A stretch of DNA of 64,000 nt from Panacagrimonas sp. Its GTDB lineage: Bacteria > Pseudomonadota > Gammaproteobacteria > Nevskiales > Nevskiaceae. The translations under genes were made by a program, and so were the position numbers. This document shows positions 15,341-24,639 of this stretch, piece after piece. The stretch is taken from the NCBI RefSeq assembly GCF_020697055.1, contig NZ_JAJFBP010000007.1, forward strand, positions 1 through 64,000. Direction: 5' to 3'. How positions within the stretch are numbered: position 1 is the first letter of the stretch; every line of letters starts with the position of its first letter. The notes under the pieces are model-generated. The model saw only the letters and a program-made list of their open reading frames with translations. It had not been told where the DNA came from and searched no databases.

Positions 15341-17791
15341 TCACATCAGCTTGAGGAACTCGCGCAGCGCCAGCTTCTCCTCGGCCGACAGCGAGACGCC
15401 GAACTGGTGGCCCTTGTTCTCCACCAGGTCGTCGCACTTCATCGTGAGCGGACGATGCGGATCCAGGCTGGTGAAAAACCCCAGCGGCGTGCCCTTGGAA
15501 ACCGGCAGCTTGATGAAGCCCTGACCGTCCTCGCGCGCGGCGAGCTTGAAGTCGCGCGACACGCGCGTGATCTTCTCGGGCCGATGTCCGGTGACGCGCG
15601 GATTGTCGGAGCGCATCAGTTCGTCGAACGCGTTCTCGAACTGCTTCACGCGACCCGCCACGGTGTAGTCGAGCGTCTTGTTGTCGGCAAGGTAGGTGAG
15701 TTCGCCGATCGCGTTGTTGTGCAGGAAAGGCGAGTGCGCCCACACCGACAGCAGGGAAATGTTGCGCAGGTAGCCCGGTCCGCCTTCGATCTTGCGCTCG
15801 CCGACCTTGATCCCGCCGAGTCCCGGCACCATCCGCGCGATCGTGCGCGGCACCGATCCGGGCGACGCGCGCTTCTTGTAGTCCTCGGACGAGAACTCCT
15901 CCCAGATGTGGCCTTCGTTGTGGTTGTCATGCAGCGCGCGGCAGGAGTTGGTGCCGACGATGTTGAACGGCGTCGGCTCGTCGTTGCCGAGCCAGTCCTG
16001 GCCGTAGATGCCTTTCTCGGCGAACTGTTTCGGTCGGCCGCCGACGAGGTTGCGCGCCTTGAACTCTTCCGAGTTGCGCTGCTCCTCTGAGAATTCGTAC
16101 TGCCAGAACTCTTCGGCACCGAAAACATGCCCTTCGTAGAAGCGCTCGAGCGCCGCTTTGTCGGCGCGCACGCTTTCGGGCGCGACCTTGGAGCTGTGGC
16201 AGGTCGCGCACTCGCGCGCGAACACGCGATGGCCTGCCGGCACCTTGGTCAGGTCGATGAAGCGGCCGCCCGGCGAGCCGTCGACGTCGTTGGCGCGCAG
16301 CAGATAGGTGGGGCCGCCGGTGACCAGGAACGCCGCGAGGTCGGGCATCTTGGCGTCGGCGTAGTTCCAGGCGTCGCAGTCCTTGGCGCACTGCGTGATG
16401 CGGAACGGACGCTGGTGAGCCTGCTCGCCGAAGAAGCTGCCCGGCGTCGGGAAGTTCGGCGTCCAGCATTCCTCGGTGCACATGCCGATGTTCACGTAGA
16501 CGCGGATCAGCGCGAGGTGATCGCCGACGCTGTCCTCGCCCCCCTTGAGCACGTTCTGCGTCAAGCCCTTCCTGAGCTCGCCCGTGACCGGATCCTTCAT
16601 CAACTGCTCACGGACGATCCGGTTGTGGAAGTCCATGATGTTGTTCTGCGTGCCCGGATTGTTCTGGAAGTCGTTGGCGACCAGGCTCGTATCGATCGTG
16701 CCGGGACGTCCCGCTTCGAGCGCGATGCGCGCCAATGCGTCGGGCGGCGTGCCCTGGAAGAACATCTCCGGCTGCTTGATGTGCTGGTTGCCGATCGTGG
16801 CCGACAGGTTCTCCCACTCGGGCTCGTTGGGATCCTTCGGCGGGTTGGTGGGATCGAAGCCCACATGGCACTGCACGCAGGGGTGTCCGACCACGAAGCG
16901 CAGGTTCTTCTGCAGCTCGTCGTCGCGATACGCCGCGGTCCTGGGGTCGAACACCACCTTGCCGCTCTTGTCCTTGGTCGGATCCGCGTAGTACTTGCGA
17001 TAGCCGAGCACGCCGCTCGAATGCGGATCGGGACAGCGATCCCACCAGAACGTCGACTCGTCGCCGGCGGTGCAATCGGGATCGTTGATCAGGCCGTACT
17101 TGGTGAAGCGATGCGAACGCTCGCGCGTGTCCAGCCACGGATACCAGATGTCCCGGATGCCGTTTGGCGTGGTACGGGAAAAGTGCAGGTAGATCTCGTC
17201 CTGGTTGCCGAAGGTGCCCTTGAACCAGACGTCGCGACCGCGGCGCGCCTGCTCGCGATAGGCCTTCTGCTTGTCCTTGTCGGCGACATCCTTGAACAGC
17301 GAGTTCACGTAGCGGCACGACTCGGCGTCGTAGCCGGTGGGCTGGGGCTTGTCGCAGGGCGGCGGTGCGGCCTGCGGAATTCCGGCGTACTTCCACGTCA
17401 CCGGCGCCTGCCATTCGTTGTGGTAGTGCTGCGCGCCGTCCGACCACACCTTCCGGGCCGCCAGCGTGTCGTAGAAATGCTGCGCGAACCATTCGCGCCG
17501 TTCGTTGACCTGCGGTGTGCCCTTGTAGATGCCCAGCGGCAGGATGTTGCGTTGGGCCAGATCCTCGAGCGACACCGAGCGCAGCGTGTGCGAGTAGGGC
17601 GCATCCGGCACCGGATACTTGCCGGCCTCGGGCCAGTAGTGCTCGGTGGAGTAGCCGCCTTCCTGCGTGAGCGGCTTGGGCGTGCCGTCCGGCGCCTGCA
17701 TCTCGGGCGCCTGGGCGTGGACCAACAGGCCGTTGAGCAGCGCCGGGACGCCGACGACGAGCAAGCCGATGCCGAGGAATCTGCCGAACAT
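15341..17791 (-). CDS. Large exported di-haem protein distantly related to CCP/MauG/RoxA
   Basis: This 816-residue protein has an N-terminal signal (FLGIGLLVVGVPALLNGLLVHA) and two CxxCH sites, CVQCH (about residue 305) and CATCH (about residue 528). The C-terminal third contains GPGYLRNISLLSVWAHSPFLHNNA. That corresponds to the LRNV...T.PY.HDG signature of the di-haem peroxidase/MauG superfamily, and the protein ends LSAEEKLALREFLKLM. The rest, including EDYKKRASPGSVPRTIARMV and NEGHIWEEF, is not familiar. The length exceeds bacterial CCP (about 330) and RoxA-type oxygenases (about 650-700). It is the first gene of the operon. An oxidase, peroxidase or oxygenase acting on an extracellular or periplasmic substrate is likely; the substrate is unknown. 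Confidence 0.8.
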   Translation of the reverse strand: MFGRFLGIGLLVVGVPALLNGLLVHAQAPEMQAPDGTPKPLTQEGGYSTEHYWPEAGKYPVPDAPYSHTLRSVSLEDLAQRNILPLGIYKGTPQVNERREWFAQHFYDTLAARKVWSDGAQHYHNEWQAPVTWKYAGIPQAAPPPCDKPQPTGYDAESCRYVNSLFKDVADKDKQKAYREQARRGRDVWFKGTFGNQDEIYLHFSRTTPNGIRDIWYPWLDTRERSHRFTKYGLINDPDCTAGDESTFWWDRCPDPHSSGVLGYRKYYADPTKDKSGKVVFDPRTAAYRDDELQKNLRFVVGHPCVQCHVGFDPTNPPKDPNEPEWENLSATIGNQHIKQPEMFFQGTPPDALARIALEAGRPGTIDTSLVANDFQNNPGTQNNIMDFHNRIVREQLMKDPVTGELRKGLTQNVLKGGEDSVGDHLALIRVYVNIGMCTEECWTPNFPTPGSFFGEQAHQRPFRITQCAKDCDAWNYADAKMPDLAAFLVTGGPTYLLRANDVDGSPGGRFIDLTKVPAGHRVFARECATCHSSKVAPESVRADKAALERFYEGHVFGAEEFWQYEFSEEQRNSEEFKARNLVGGRPKQFAEKGIYGQDWLGNDEPTPFNIVGTNSCRALHDNHNEGHIWEEFSSEDYKKRASPGSVPRTIARMVPGLGGIKVGERKIEGGPGYLRNISLLSVWAHSPFLHNNAIGELTYLADNKTLDYTVAGRVKQFENAFDELMRSDNPRVTGHRPEKITRVSRDFKLAAREDGQGFIKLPVSKGTPLGFFTSLDPHRPLTMKCDDLVENKGHQFGVSLSAEEKLALREFLKLM

Positions 17792-17907
17792 GGTGCCTCC
17801 CGGGACAAGCTCGCGCCTTCTCAGGCAGGGGCGCGATCAATGATGGGGCGAGTCTAGTACGAAGCCGGCGGTATCGACTTCGCCGGTCCGACAGACTCGC
17901 GCCGCGA

Positions 17908-18348
17908 TCAGGACGCGGCGGGACCGTTTTCCGGCAGCAGCGGCGAGAGGCGTTCGACGAACGTGCGACGCCCCGCATCGTCGTACGGCTGCGGCGGATG
18001 GCGTCCCCACACCGGACCCGGCCAGGCCGCGTCGTGTTCGAAGCGCACGACGTGGTGGACGTGCAGCTGCGCCACGACGTTGCCCAGCGCCGCGACGTTG
18101 AGCTTGGTCCCGGCGAAGGCCTGCATCAGCGCGCGTCCGAGCGCCGAGGATTCGCGCAGCAGTTGCTGCTGATCGGCGCCCGAGAGCTGGTAGATCTCGC
18201 GGATGTCTGCGCGCCGCGGGACCAGGACGCACCAGGGATAGCGGGCATCGTTCATCAACAACACGCAGCACAGCGGCCACTGGCGCAACAGCACGGTGTC
18301 CGCGGCGAGCCGCGGGTGCAGTGCGAAGCCGTGCTCCGTCGCGATCAC
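17908..18348 (-). CDS. HIT-domain protein (atypical histidine triad)
   Basis: This is a nucleotide phosphate hydrolase/transferase-fold protein of 146 residues. The family's strands VLLMNDARYPWCVLVPRR and LNVAALGNVVAQLHVHHVVRF are clear, as is the C-terminal DAAWPGPVWG. The active-site string is QLHVHHVV instead of the classical HxHxH, so the third His is displaced. Relatives share QLHVHxxxR, so activity may be retained. I chose GTG 18348 because it lies 4 bp after the stop of the GGDEF gene and gives the usual family N-terminus (FALHPRLAADT). The longer frame to 18414 would lie inside that gene. Translational coupling to the GGDEF protein is likely. Confidence 0.8.
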   Translation of the reverse strand: MIATEHGFALHPRLAADTVLLRQWPLCCVLLMNDARYPWCVLVPRRADIREIYQLSGADQQQLLRESSALGRALMQAFAGTKLNVAALGNVVAQLHVHHVVRFEHDAAWPGPVWGRHPPQPYDDAGRRTFVERLSPLLPENGPAAS

Positions 18349-18352
18349 GACG

Positions 18353-19390
18353 TCAGGGCGGCAGCAGCAGCTCGCCGCCCGCGCCGGCCAGCGTCCAGCG
18401 GTTGCCGCCGGCACGCTGTGCGTTGCGCAGCGCCACCGTCGCGGCGTGCACCGCGGTGCGCAGATCTCCGCGCGACAGCGCCTCGCTGTGGATCGTCGCG
18501 ACGCCGGCGCTGAGCGTGAGCATCGACGTGGGAGCGTCGGCGAACGGAATCAGCAGCGCCTCGACCGCCGCGCGCACGCGTTCGGCGGTCTCGACGGCGC
18601 CGGGGTCGTCGGTGCCCGGCAGCAGCAGCACGAAACGGGTCTCGTCGTAGCGGCTCGCGCAATCGCCCGGCCGATGCATCGAGTACTGCATGGCCAGCGC
18701 GGTCGCGCGCAGGCCGCGATCCAGCGCCGGCAGCCCTTCGCGCGCGGCGAACTCGTCGACGCGGTCGAGTTCGCAGACGATCACGCTGATCGGCGTCAGC
18801 CCGCGCATGGCGCGACGCCATTCGCGATCGGCGATCTCGTCGAAATGCCGCCGCGAGATCGCGCCGGTCAGCGGGTCGTGCAGCGCGTCGGCGCGCAGGC
18901 GCAGCCGATCCTCCACCAGCGCACGGAACCCCTGCAGCGCGCCGCACGCATGCTCGTCGAAGCTGTTGGGTTCCCAATCCATCACGCACAGCGCCGCCAG
19001 CGGCCGACGATCGAGCCCGCGCACCGGGATGCCGGCGAACGAACGCAGCTTGAAGCCGCCCGAGGCCAGCGGATCGCCCGCCAGCTGCGGATCCTGCGCG
19101 GCGTCGGCCACGAGCAGGACCTCGTCCTGCAGCAGCGTCTGGTCGACCAGCGTCGAGCGCTGCAGCAGCGTGCGGTCGTGCAGCCCGAACGCCGCGGCGA
19201 CGAAGGGTCGGCCGTCGTCGTCGACGATCAACGCGGCCATCGGCGCGACGCTCATCCGCGCGAGCAGCACCAGCAGGCGGTCGAGTGCTTCATCGCTGCG
19301 ATGCGGCGACAGGCCCAGTTCCTCGATCGCCGAAGGGTGCGGTGATTCCGCGTGCACTTCCGGCTCGGCGGGCTGGGGCGTGGATTCCAT
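18353..19390 (-). CDS. GAF-GGDEF protein with degenerate active site
   Basis: This 345-residue soluble signalling protein has a GAF sensor domain (about residues 25-165: MAALIVDDDGRPFVAAAFG, SFAGIPVRGLDRRPLAALC). A GGDEF domain follows from DALHDPLTGAISRRHFDEI. The catalytic signature that should read GG(D/E)EF is RYDETRFVLLLPG, so both glycines and the acidic pair are changed. Diguanylate cyclase activity is therefore unlikely; a nucleotide-binding or protein-interaction role remains possible. The ATG at 19390 begins the recognisable N-terminus; the open frame upstream is not supported. It is divergent from the DUF1820 gene and followed at 4 bp by the HIT gene. Confidence 0.82.
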   Translation of the reverse strand: MESTPQPAEPEVHAESPHPSAIEELGLSPHRSDEALDRLLVLLARMSVAPMAALIVDDDGRPFVAAAFGLHDRTLLQRSTLVDQTLLQDEVLLVADAAQDPQLAGDPLASGGFKLRSFAGIPVRGLDRRPLAALCVMDWEPNSFDEHACGALQGFRALVEDRLRLRADALHDPLTGAISRRHFDEIADREWRRAMRGLTPISVIVCELDRVDEFAAREGLPALDRGLRATALAMQYSMHRPGDCASRYDETRFVLLLPGTDDPGAVETAERVRAAVEALLIPFADAPTSMLTLSAGVATIHSEALSRGDLRTAVHAATVALRNAQRAGGNRWTLAGAGGELLLPP

Positions 19391-19503
19391 GTCCGGCAGT
19401 GTAGCTCGCGTCCCGCGAACGCCCGCCGGCGCCGTTTGCCTGCATCGGCGCCACGCCCGGATAATCGAACGTCGCTTTTCGTCTACCTCCCCGTCCGCCC
19501 GCA

Positions 19504-19842
19504 ATGTCCCCGAGCAAATCGCGCCTGTATCGCGTCAGCTTCCACAACCAGGGCAAGGTCTACGAGATCTACGCCAAGGGCGTCAGCCATGGCGGCATGC
19601 CCGGATTCGTCGAGGTCGAGAAGCTGGTGTTCGGCGAAAAGACCGTGGTCGTGGTCGACACCTCGGAAGAAAAGCTCAAGAGCGAGTTCGAAGGCGTCGA
19701 GCGTTTCTACGTGCCGCTGCACGCGGTCATCCGCATCGACGAAGTCGCCAAGGCCGGCCCCTCGCGCATCACCGCCGGCGGCGGGGGCGACAAGGTCGTG
19801 CCGTTTCCCATGGCCATGGGCGGCGGCGACCTGAAGGGCTGA
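19504..19842 (+). CDS. DUF1820 family protein
   Basis: This 112-residue conserved gammaproteobacterial protein of unknown function begins KSRLYRVSFHNQGKVYEIYAKGV. It continues with GFVEVEKLVFGEKTVVVVDTSEEKLK and FYVPLHAVIRIDEV, the complete DUF1820 pattern. A Gly-rich tail ends the protein. There is no signal or membrane segment. It precedes the MBL-fold gene by 16 bp and probably shares its transcript. Confidence 0.85.
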   Translation: MSPSKSRLYRVSFHNQGKVYEIYAKGVSHGGMPGFVEVEKLVFGEKTVVVVDTSEEKLKSEFEGVERFYVPLHAVIRIDEVAKAGPSRITAGGGGDKVVPFPMAMGGGDLKG

Positions 19843-19858
19843 TCGGGTCGCCCATCGC

Positions 19859-20635
19859 GTGAGCCCGTCGACCTTTCGCTTCGCGCTGCTGGGTAGCGGA
19901 AGCCGCGGCAACGCCACCGTCGTCCAGGCGGGCGAGACACGGGTCCTGATCGACTGCGGTTTCGCGGTGCGCGAAGTCGTGGCCCGCGGCAAGGCGCTCG
20001 ATTTCGATCCGGCGCGCCTGGACGCGATCCTGGTCACGCACGAGCACACCGACCACGTCGGCGGCGTGGCACGCCTGGCGCGGGCGTACGGCATTCCGGT
20101 CTATCTCACCGGCGGCACCGCGGCCGCGCGCGACGACTGGGACGGCTGCGCGCTGCAGCGCCTGTCGCCGCACCAGTCGTTCTGGCTGGGCGAGCTCGAG
20201 GTGCAGCCGTTCCCGGTGCCGCACGACGCGCGCGAGCCCTGCCAGTTCACGTTCGTCCACGAGTCGCGGCGCCTGGGCATCGTGTCGGACCTGGGTCGCA
20301 TCACGCCGCACGTCGTGCGCAGCCTCGACGCCTGCGACGCCTTGCTGCTCGAGTGCAACCACGACGTCGCGATGCTCGCCGCTGGGCCGTATCCCGAGAG
20401 CCTCAAGCGGCGCGTCGGCGGCGATTTCGGCCATCTGTCCAACGTGCAGGCGGCCGGGCTGCTGCGCAGCGTCGATCGGTCGCGCCTGCGCACGCTGGTG
20501 CTGACCCACCTGTCCGAGAAGAACAACACGCCGGCGCTGGCGCGAGCGGCCATCTGCGAGGCGCTGGACGAGGATCCGGACTGGTGCGTATGCGCCGAGC
20601 AGGATCGGGCGTCGGTCTGGCGCGACGTCGCGTAG
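19859..20635 (+). CDS. Metallo-beta-lactamase-fold hydrolase (YycJ/WalJ-like)
   Basis: This 258-residue metal-dependent hydrolase carries LGSGSRGNATVV near the start. It has the metal motif VTHEHTDHVGGV (about residues 59-70), PVPHDAREP, VSDLGRI and LECNHD, and a final LTHLSEKNN. This set matches the YycJ/PhnP-like subgroup, some members of which act as 5'-3' exonucleases. The start is GTG 19859 directly after the DUF1820 gene. The specific substrate cannot be read from the sequence. Confidence 0.87.
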   Translation: MSPSTFRFALLGSGSRGNATVVQAGETRVLIDCGFAVREVVARGKALDFDPARLDAILVTHEHTDHVGGVARLARAYGIPVYLTGGTAAARDDWDGCALQRLSPHQSFWLGELEVQPFPVPHDAREPCQFTFVHESRRLGIVSDLGRITPHVVRSLDACDALLLECNHDVAMLAAGPYPESLKRRVGGDFGHLSNVQAAGLLRSVDRSRLRTLVLTHLSEKNNTPALARAAICEALDEDPDWCVCAEQDRASVWRDVA

Positions 20636-20661
20636 GCCGGCAAGCGGCCGGCTTCAGGGCC

Positions 20662-20702
20662 GCGCATCCCGCCGGAGAAGTTCGGAGAACGGCGGGATGC
20701 GC
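20662..20702. repeat. Long perfect hairpin between MBL gene and purL
   Basis: GCGCATCCCGCC (20662-20673) is exactly inverted at 20691-20702, giving a 12-bp GC-rich stem with a 17-nt loop. The following GCTCCGCTTTGCCGCCCTAC belongs to a repeat style common in proteobacterial intergenic regions. It may terminate the MBL transcript, though no uninterrupted T-run follows. Confidence 0.6.
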
Positions 20703-20770
20703 TCCGCTTTGCCGCCCTACCCGGTAAAATCCCGCACCTCCCTGCGTCACCTCTTGCCCCGCGCGTCGCC

Positions 20771-23700
20771 ATGACCGTCCACGTCGTCCCCTCGGCCACG
20801 CGCCTGTCCGCCTTCCGGATCGCGCGTCTGCTCGAGCAATTGGCGCCGCGCGCTCCCGATCTGGGCGGATTGCTGGTGCAGGACTTCTTCCTGGTCCAGG
20901 GCGAGGCCGAACCGGCGGCGCTGCGGCGCCTGCTCGGCGACGGTCCCGCGGCGCTGCCAGACGGCCCCGGTCGCCTGTTCGTCGTGCCGCGCCTGGGAAC
21001 GGTGTCGCCCTGGAGCAGCAAGGCCACCGACATCGCCCGCGTCTGCGGCCTCGAAGGGGTGCAGCGCATCGAGCTGGCCCGCGTGGTCGTACCGCAGGGC
21101 GAGGCGATGATCCCGGCCGAGGCCTGGGGCGCGCTGCACGATCCGATGATGGAGTCGGTGCTCACCGACGCCGCGCAGCTCGCGCACGTGTTCGATACGC
21201 GCGAACCGCGACCGCTGCGCCGCGTGCCGGTGCTCTCCGGAGGTCGCGACGCGCTGGTCGCCGCCAATCGCGAGTGGGGCCTGGCGCTATCCGACGAGGA
21301 GATCGACTACCTCGTGCGGCACGCGCTGGCGTCCAAGCAGGACCCGAGCGACGCCGAACTGATGATGTTCGCGCAGGTCAACTCCGAGCACTGCCGGCAC
21401 AAGATCTTCAACGCGGAATTCAGCGTCGATGGCCAGGAGCAGCCGCTGTCGCTGTTCCAGATGATCAAGGAGTCGCACAAGGCCTCGCCGCAGGGGGTGC
21501 TGTCCGCCTACAAAGACAACGCGTCGGTGATCGAAGGCTTCCAGGCGATGCGTTGGTTCCCGCAGGCCGACCACGTTTGGCGCGCACATGACGAGCGCGT
21601 CGAGATCCTGATGAAGGTGGAAACGCACAACCACCCGACCGGCATCTCGCCGCACCCGGGCGCCGCCACCGGCGCCGGCGGCGAGATCCGCGACGAGGCC
21701 GCGACCGGCCGCGGCGGCAAGCCCAAGGCCGGCCTGTGCGGATTCACCGTCGCCAACCTGCGGATTCCCGATCTCGTGCAGCCGTGGGAGGCCGAACTCC
21801 CGCGCCCCCCGCGCATGGCCAGCGCGTTGTCGATCATGCTCGAGGCGCCGATCGGTGCCGCCGCTTACAACAACGAATTCGGCCGTCCGAATCTCGCCGG
21901 CTACTTCCGCACCTACGAGGCGATCGCGCCGGACGGCCGCAACCGCGGCTATCACAAGCCGATCATGATCGCGGGCGGCTACGGCAACATCCGCACGCAG
22001 CACGTCGAGAAGCTGCCGGTGATCGAGGGCGCACAGCTGATCGTGCTCGGCGGGCCGGCGATGCTGATCGGCCTGGGCGGCGGCGCGGCGAGCTCGATGG
22101 CCACCGGCGCCTCGAGCGCCGAACTCGACTTCGCTTCCGTGCAGCGCGCCAATCCCGAGCTCGAACGCCGCTGCCAGGAAGTGATCGACGCCTGCTGGGC
22201 GATGGGCGACGCCAATCCGATCCTGTCGGTGCACGACGTCGGTGCCGGCGGCATCTCCAACGCGCTGCCGGAGCTTGTGCACGCCGACGATCGCGGCGGT
22301 CACTTCCGCCTGCGCGACGTGCTCAGCGCCGATCCGTCGCTTTCGCCGATGGAGATCTGGTGCAACGAATCGCAGGAACGCTACGTCCTGGCGGTGCGGC
22401 CCGAAGGCGCGCGACAGCTGCAGGCGCTGTGCGCGCGCGAGCGTTGCCCGATGGCGGTGGTCGGCACCGCCACCGCCGAGCGCCAGCTGATCGTCGAGGA
22501 TCGTGACGGCAGCTATCCGGTCGACATGCCGATGCCGGTGCTGCTGGGCAAGCCGCCGCGCATGAAGCGAAACAGCGCGCGCGCCGCCGCCGCGGCGGTG
22601 CCGTTCGCGATGCCCGAGGATTTCGAACAGGCCGCGCGCCGCGTGCTGCAGCACCCGTCGGTGGCGAGCAAGCAGTTTCTGATCACGATCGGCGATCGCA
22701 CCGTCGGCGGACTGTCGGTGCGCGACCAGATGGTCGGGCCCTGGCAGGTCCCGGTGGCCGACTGCGCGGTGACCGCGACCGGTTTCGAGGCGATCACCGG
22801 CGAGGCGATGAGCATGGGCGAGCGCCCGGTGCTGGCGCTGCTCGATGCGCCGGCCTCGGGCCGCATGGCCGTGGGCGAGGCGATCACCAACATCGCGGCG
22901 GCGCGTGTCGCTGCGCTGTCGGACGTGCGCCTGTCCGCGAACTGGATGGCGGCCTGCGGGCAGGGCGACGAGGATGCGCGGCTGTTCGATACGGTCCGGA
23001 CCGTTGGCGCGGAATTGTGCCCGAAGCTGGGCATCGCGATTCCCGTCGGCAAGGACTCGTTGTCGATGAAGTCGGTGTGGAGTGATGCCACCGGCACGAT
23101 GCAGACGCAGATCGCACCGCTGTCGCTGATCGTCTCGGCGTTCGCGCCGGTGACCGACGTGCGTGCCTCGCTCACGCCGCAGCTTCGGGTGGATGCGGGA
23201 GAAACCGCGCTGGTGCTGATCGACCTGGGCGAAGGGCGCAACCGTCTGGGCGGCTCGATCCTGGTGCAGGTGCATTCGCAGCTGGGCGAGACGCCGCCGG
23301 ACCTCGACGACCCGGCCAAGCTCAGGGCCGCGTTCGACCTGGTGCAGCGCTGGAACGGCGAAGGCCGCGTGCTCGCCTATCACGATCGTTCGGACGGCGG
23401 CCTGCTCGCGACCTTGTGCGAGATGGCCTTCGCCGGCCACTGCGGCGTGCGCGCGGGCGGCCTGGACGCGCCCGGCTGGTTCGCCGAAGAGCTCGGCATG
23501 GTGCTGCAGGTGCGCGCCGGTGACGTCGACGCGCTGGTGACCCAGGCCGCGTCGCTGGGCCTGCGCGCGATCGATGTCGGTGCGCCGAGCGAGGACGATC
23601 GCATCGTCATCTACTCGGCGACCGACAAGCTGCTGCTCGACGAGGCGCGCAGCACGCTGTTCAAGACCTGGACCGAGACCAGCTATCGCATCGCGCGCCT

Positions 23701-24598
23701 GCGCGACAACCCGGTGTGCGTCGACGAGGAATTCGAAGCATCGGGCCGCTTCAGCGATCCGGGACTGGGCGCCTCGCTGGGTTTCGATCCGGCGCCGCGC
23801 GCGGTTCCGACGGTGGCCAGGCGGCCGCGCGTCGCGGTGCTGCGCGAACAGGGCGTCAACGGCCAGGCCGAGATGGCCTACGCCTTCCATGCCGCCGGCT
23901 TCGAGTCGGTGGACGTGCACATGTCGGACATCCTGGGCGGACGCGTGAAGCTCGCCGACTTCCAGGGCCTGGTCGCGTGCGGCGGCTTTTCCTATGGCGA
24001 CGTGCTCGGGGCCGGCCAGGGTTGGGCGCGCACGATCCTGTTCAATCCGCGCGGCCGCGACGAGTTCCAGACGTTCCTCGCGGACACGTCGAAGTTCGCG
24101 CTCGGCGTCTGCAACGGCTGCCAGATGTTCGCGGCGCTGCAGGAGCTGGTGCCGGGCGCCAAGCATTGGCCGATGTTCCGGCGCAATCGCTCCGAGCAGT
24201 TCGAGGCGCGCTGGAGCATGGTCGAGGTGCTCGAGTCGAAGTCGATCCTGCTCGCCGGCATGGCCGGATCACGCATGCCGATCGCGGTCGCGCACGGCGA
24301 AGGCCGCGCCGAGTTTCGCGTCGACGCGCACCTGGCGTCGATGCAGGCGAACGGCCAGATCGCGATGCGCTACATCGACAACGCCGGCGAAGTCGCGACG
24401 CGCTACCCGGCCAATCCCAACGGCTCGCCGTCGGGCGTCACCGCCATCTGCAACGAGGACGGCCGCGTGACGATCCTGATGCCGCACCCCGAGCGCACCA
24501 TCCACGGCGTGACCGGGTCGTGGTGGCCGCAGGCGACGCGCGGCGCAAAGACACCCTGGTTCCGGATTTTCGAGAACGCGCGGAGCTGGGTGGGTTAG
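20771..24598 (+). CDS. purL: Phosphoribosylformylglycinamidine synthase, single-chain
   Basis: This 1275-residue cytosolic enzyme catalyses the fourth step of de novo purine synthesis, converting FGAR, Gln and ATP to FGAM. The full large-type architecture is visible. There is an N-terminal PurS-like domain, then a linker. The first synthetase half has NSEHCRHKIFNAEF and KVETHNHPTGISPHPGAATG; the second has TVGGLSVRDQMVGPWQ and GKDSLSMKSVW. A class I glutaminase domain ends the protein, with LGVCNGCQMF (Cys about 1114) and PHPER (His 1239, Glu 1241). Length is close to E. coli PurL. It is monocistronic and convergent with the cinA-like gene. Confidence 0.97.
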   Translation: MTVHVVPSATRLSAFRIARLLEQLAPRAPDLGGLLVQDFFLVQGEAEPAALRRLLGDGPAALPDGPGRLFVVPRLGTVSPWSSKATDIARVCGLEGVQRIELARVVVPQGEAMIPAEAWGALHDPMMESVLTDAAQLAHVFDTREPRPLRRVPVLSGGRDALVAANREWGLALSDEEIDYLVRHALASKQDPSDAELMMFAQVNSEHCRHKIFNAEFSVDGQEQPLSLFQMIKESHKASPQGVLSAYKDNASVIEGFQAMRWFPQADHVWRAHDERVEILMKVETHNHPTGISPHPGAATGAGGEIRDEAATGRGGKPKAGLCGFTVANLRIPDLVQPWEAELPRPPRMASALSIMLEAPIGAAAYNNEFGRPNLAGYFRTYEAIAPDGRNRGYHKPIMIAGGYGNIRTQHVEKLPVIEGAQLIVLGGPAMLIGLGGGAASSMATGASSAELDFASVQRANPELERRCQEVIDACWAMGDANPILSVHDVGAGGISNALPELVHADDRGGHFRLRDVLSADPSLSPMEIWCNESQERYVLAVRPEGARQLQALCARERCPMAVVGTATAERQLIVEDRDGSYPVDMPMPVLLGKPPRMKRNSARAAAAAVPFAMPEDFEQAARRVLQHPSVASKQFLITIGDRTVGGLSVRDQMVGPWQVPVADCAVTATGFEAITGEAMSMGERPVLALLDAPASGRMAVGEAITNIAAARVAALSDVRLSANWMAACGQGDEDARLFDTVRTVGAELCPKLGIAIPVGKDSLSMKSVWSDATGTMQTQIAPLSLIVSAFAPVTDVRASLTPQLRVDAGETALVLIDLGEGRNRLGGSILVQVHSQLGETPPDLDDPAKLRAAFDLVQRWNGEGRVLAYHDRSDGGLLATLCEMAFAGHCGVRAGGLDAPGWFAEELGMVLQVRAGDVDALVTQAASLGLRAIDVGAPSEDDRIVIYSATDKLLLDEARSTLFKTWTETSYRIARLRDNPVCVDEEFEASGRFSDPGLGASLGFDPAPRAVPTVARRPRVAVLREQGVNGQAEMAYAFHAAGFESVDVHMSDILGGRVKLADFQGLVACGGFSYGDVLGAGQGWARTILFNPRGRDEFQTFLADTSKFALGVCNGCQMFAALQELVPGAKHWPMFRRNRSEQFEARWSMVEVLESKSILLAGMAGSRMPIAVAHGEGRAEFRVDAHLASMQANGQIAMRYIDNAGEVATRYPANPNGSPSGVTAICNEDGRVTILMPHPERTIHGVTGSWWPQATRGAKTPWFRIFENARSWVG

Positions 24599-24602
24599 AA
24601 GC

Positions 24603-24637
24603 GATTCAACGCCTTTGCGTTCAAACGCTTTTGAATC
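24603..24637. terminator. Imperfect hairpin between purL and the cinA-like gene
   Basis: GATTCAA (24603-24609) is inverted at 24631-24637 around a 21-nt loop that contains another CTTTGCG motif and short AACGC/GCGTT pairs. It lies between two convergent stop codons and may terminate both transcripts. There is no long T-run. Confidence 0.4.
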
Positions 24638-24639
24638 CT

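Noticed and set aside
21287..24166. A 959-codon open frame antisense to purL
   Set aside because: It mirrors a fully motif-supported purL; long antisense frames are expected in GC-rich DNA. Its composition (His, Arg, Gln) has no domain.
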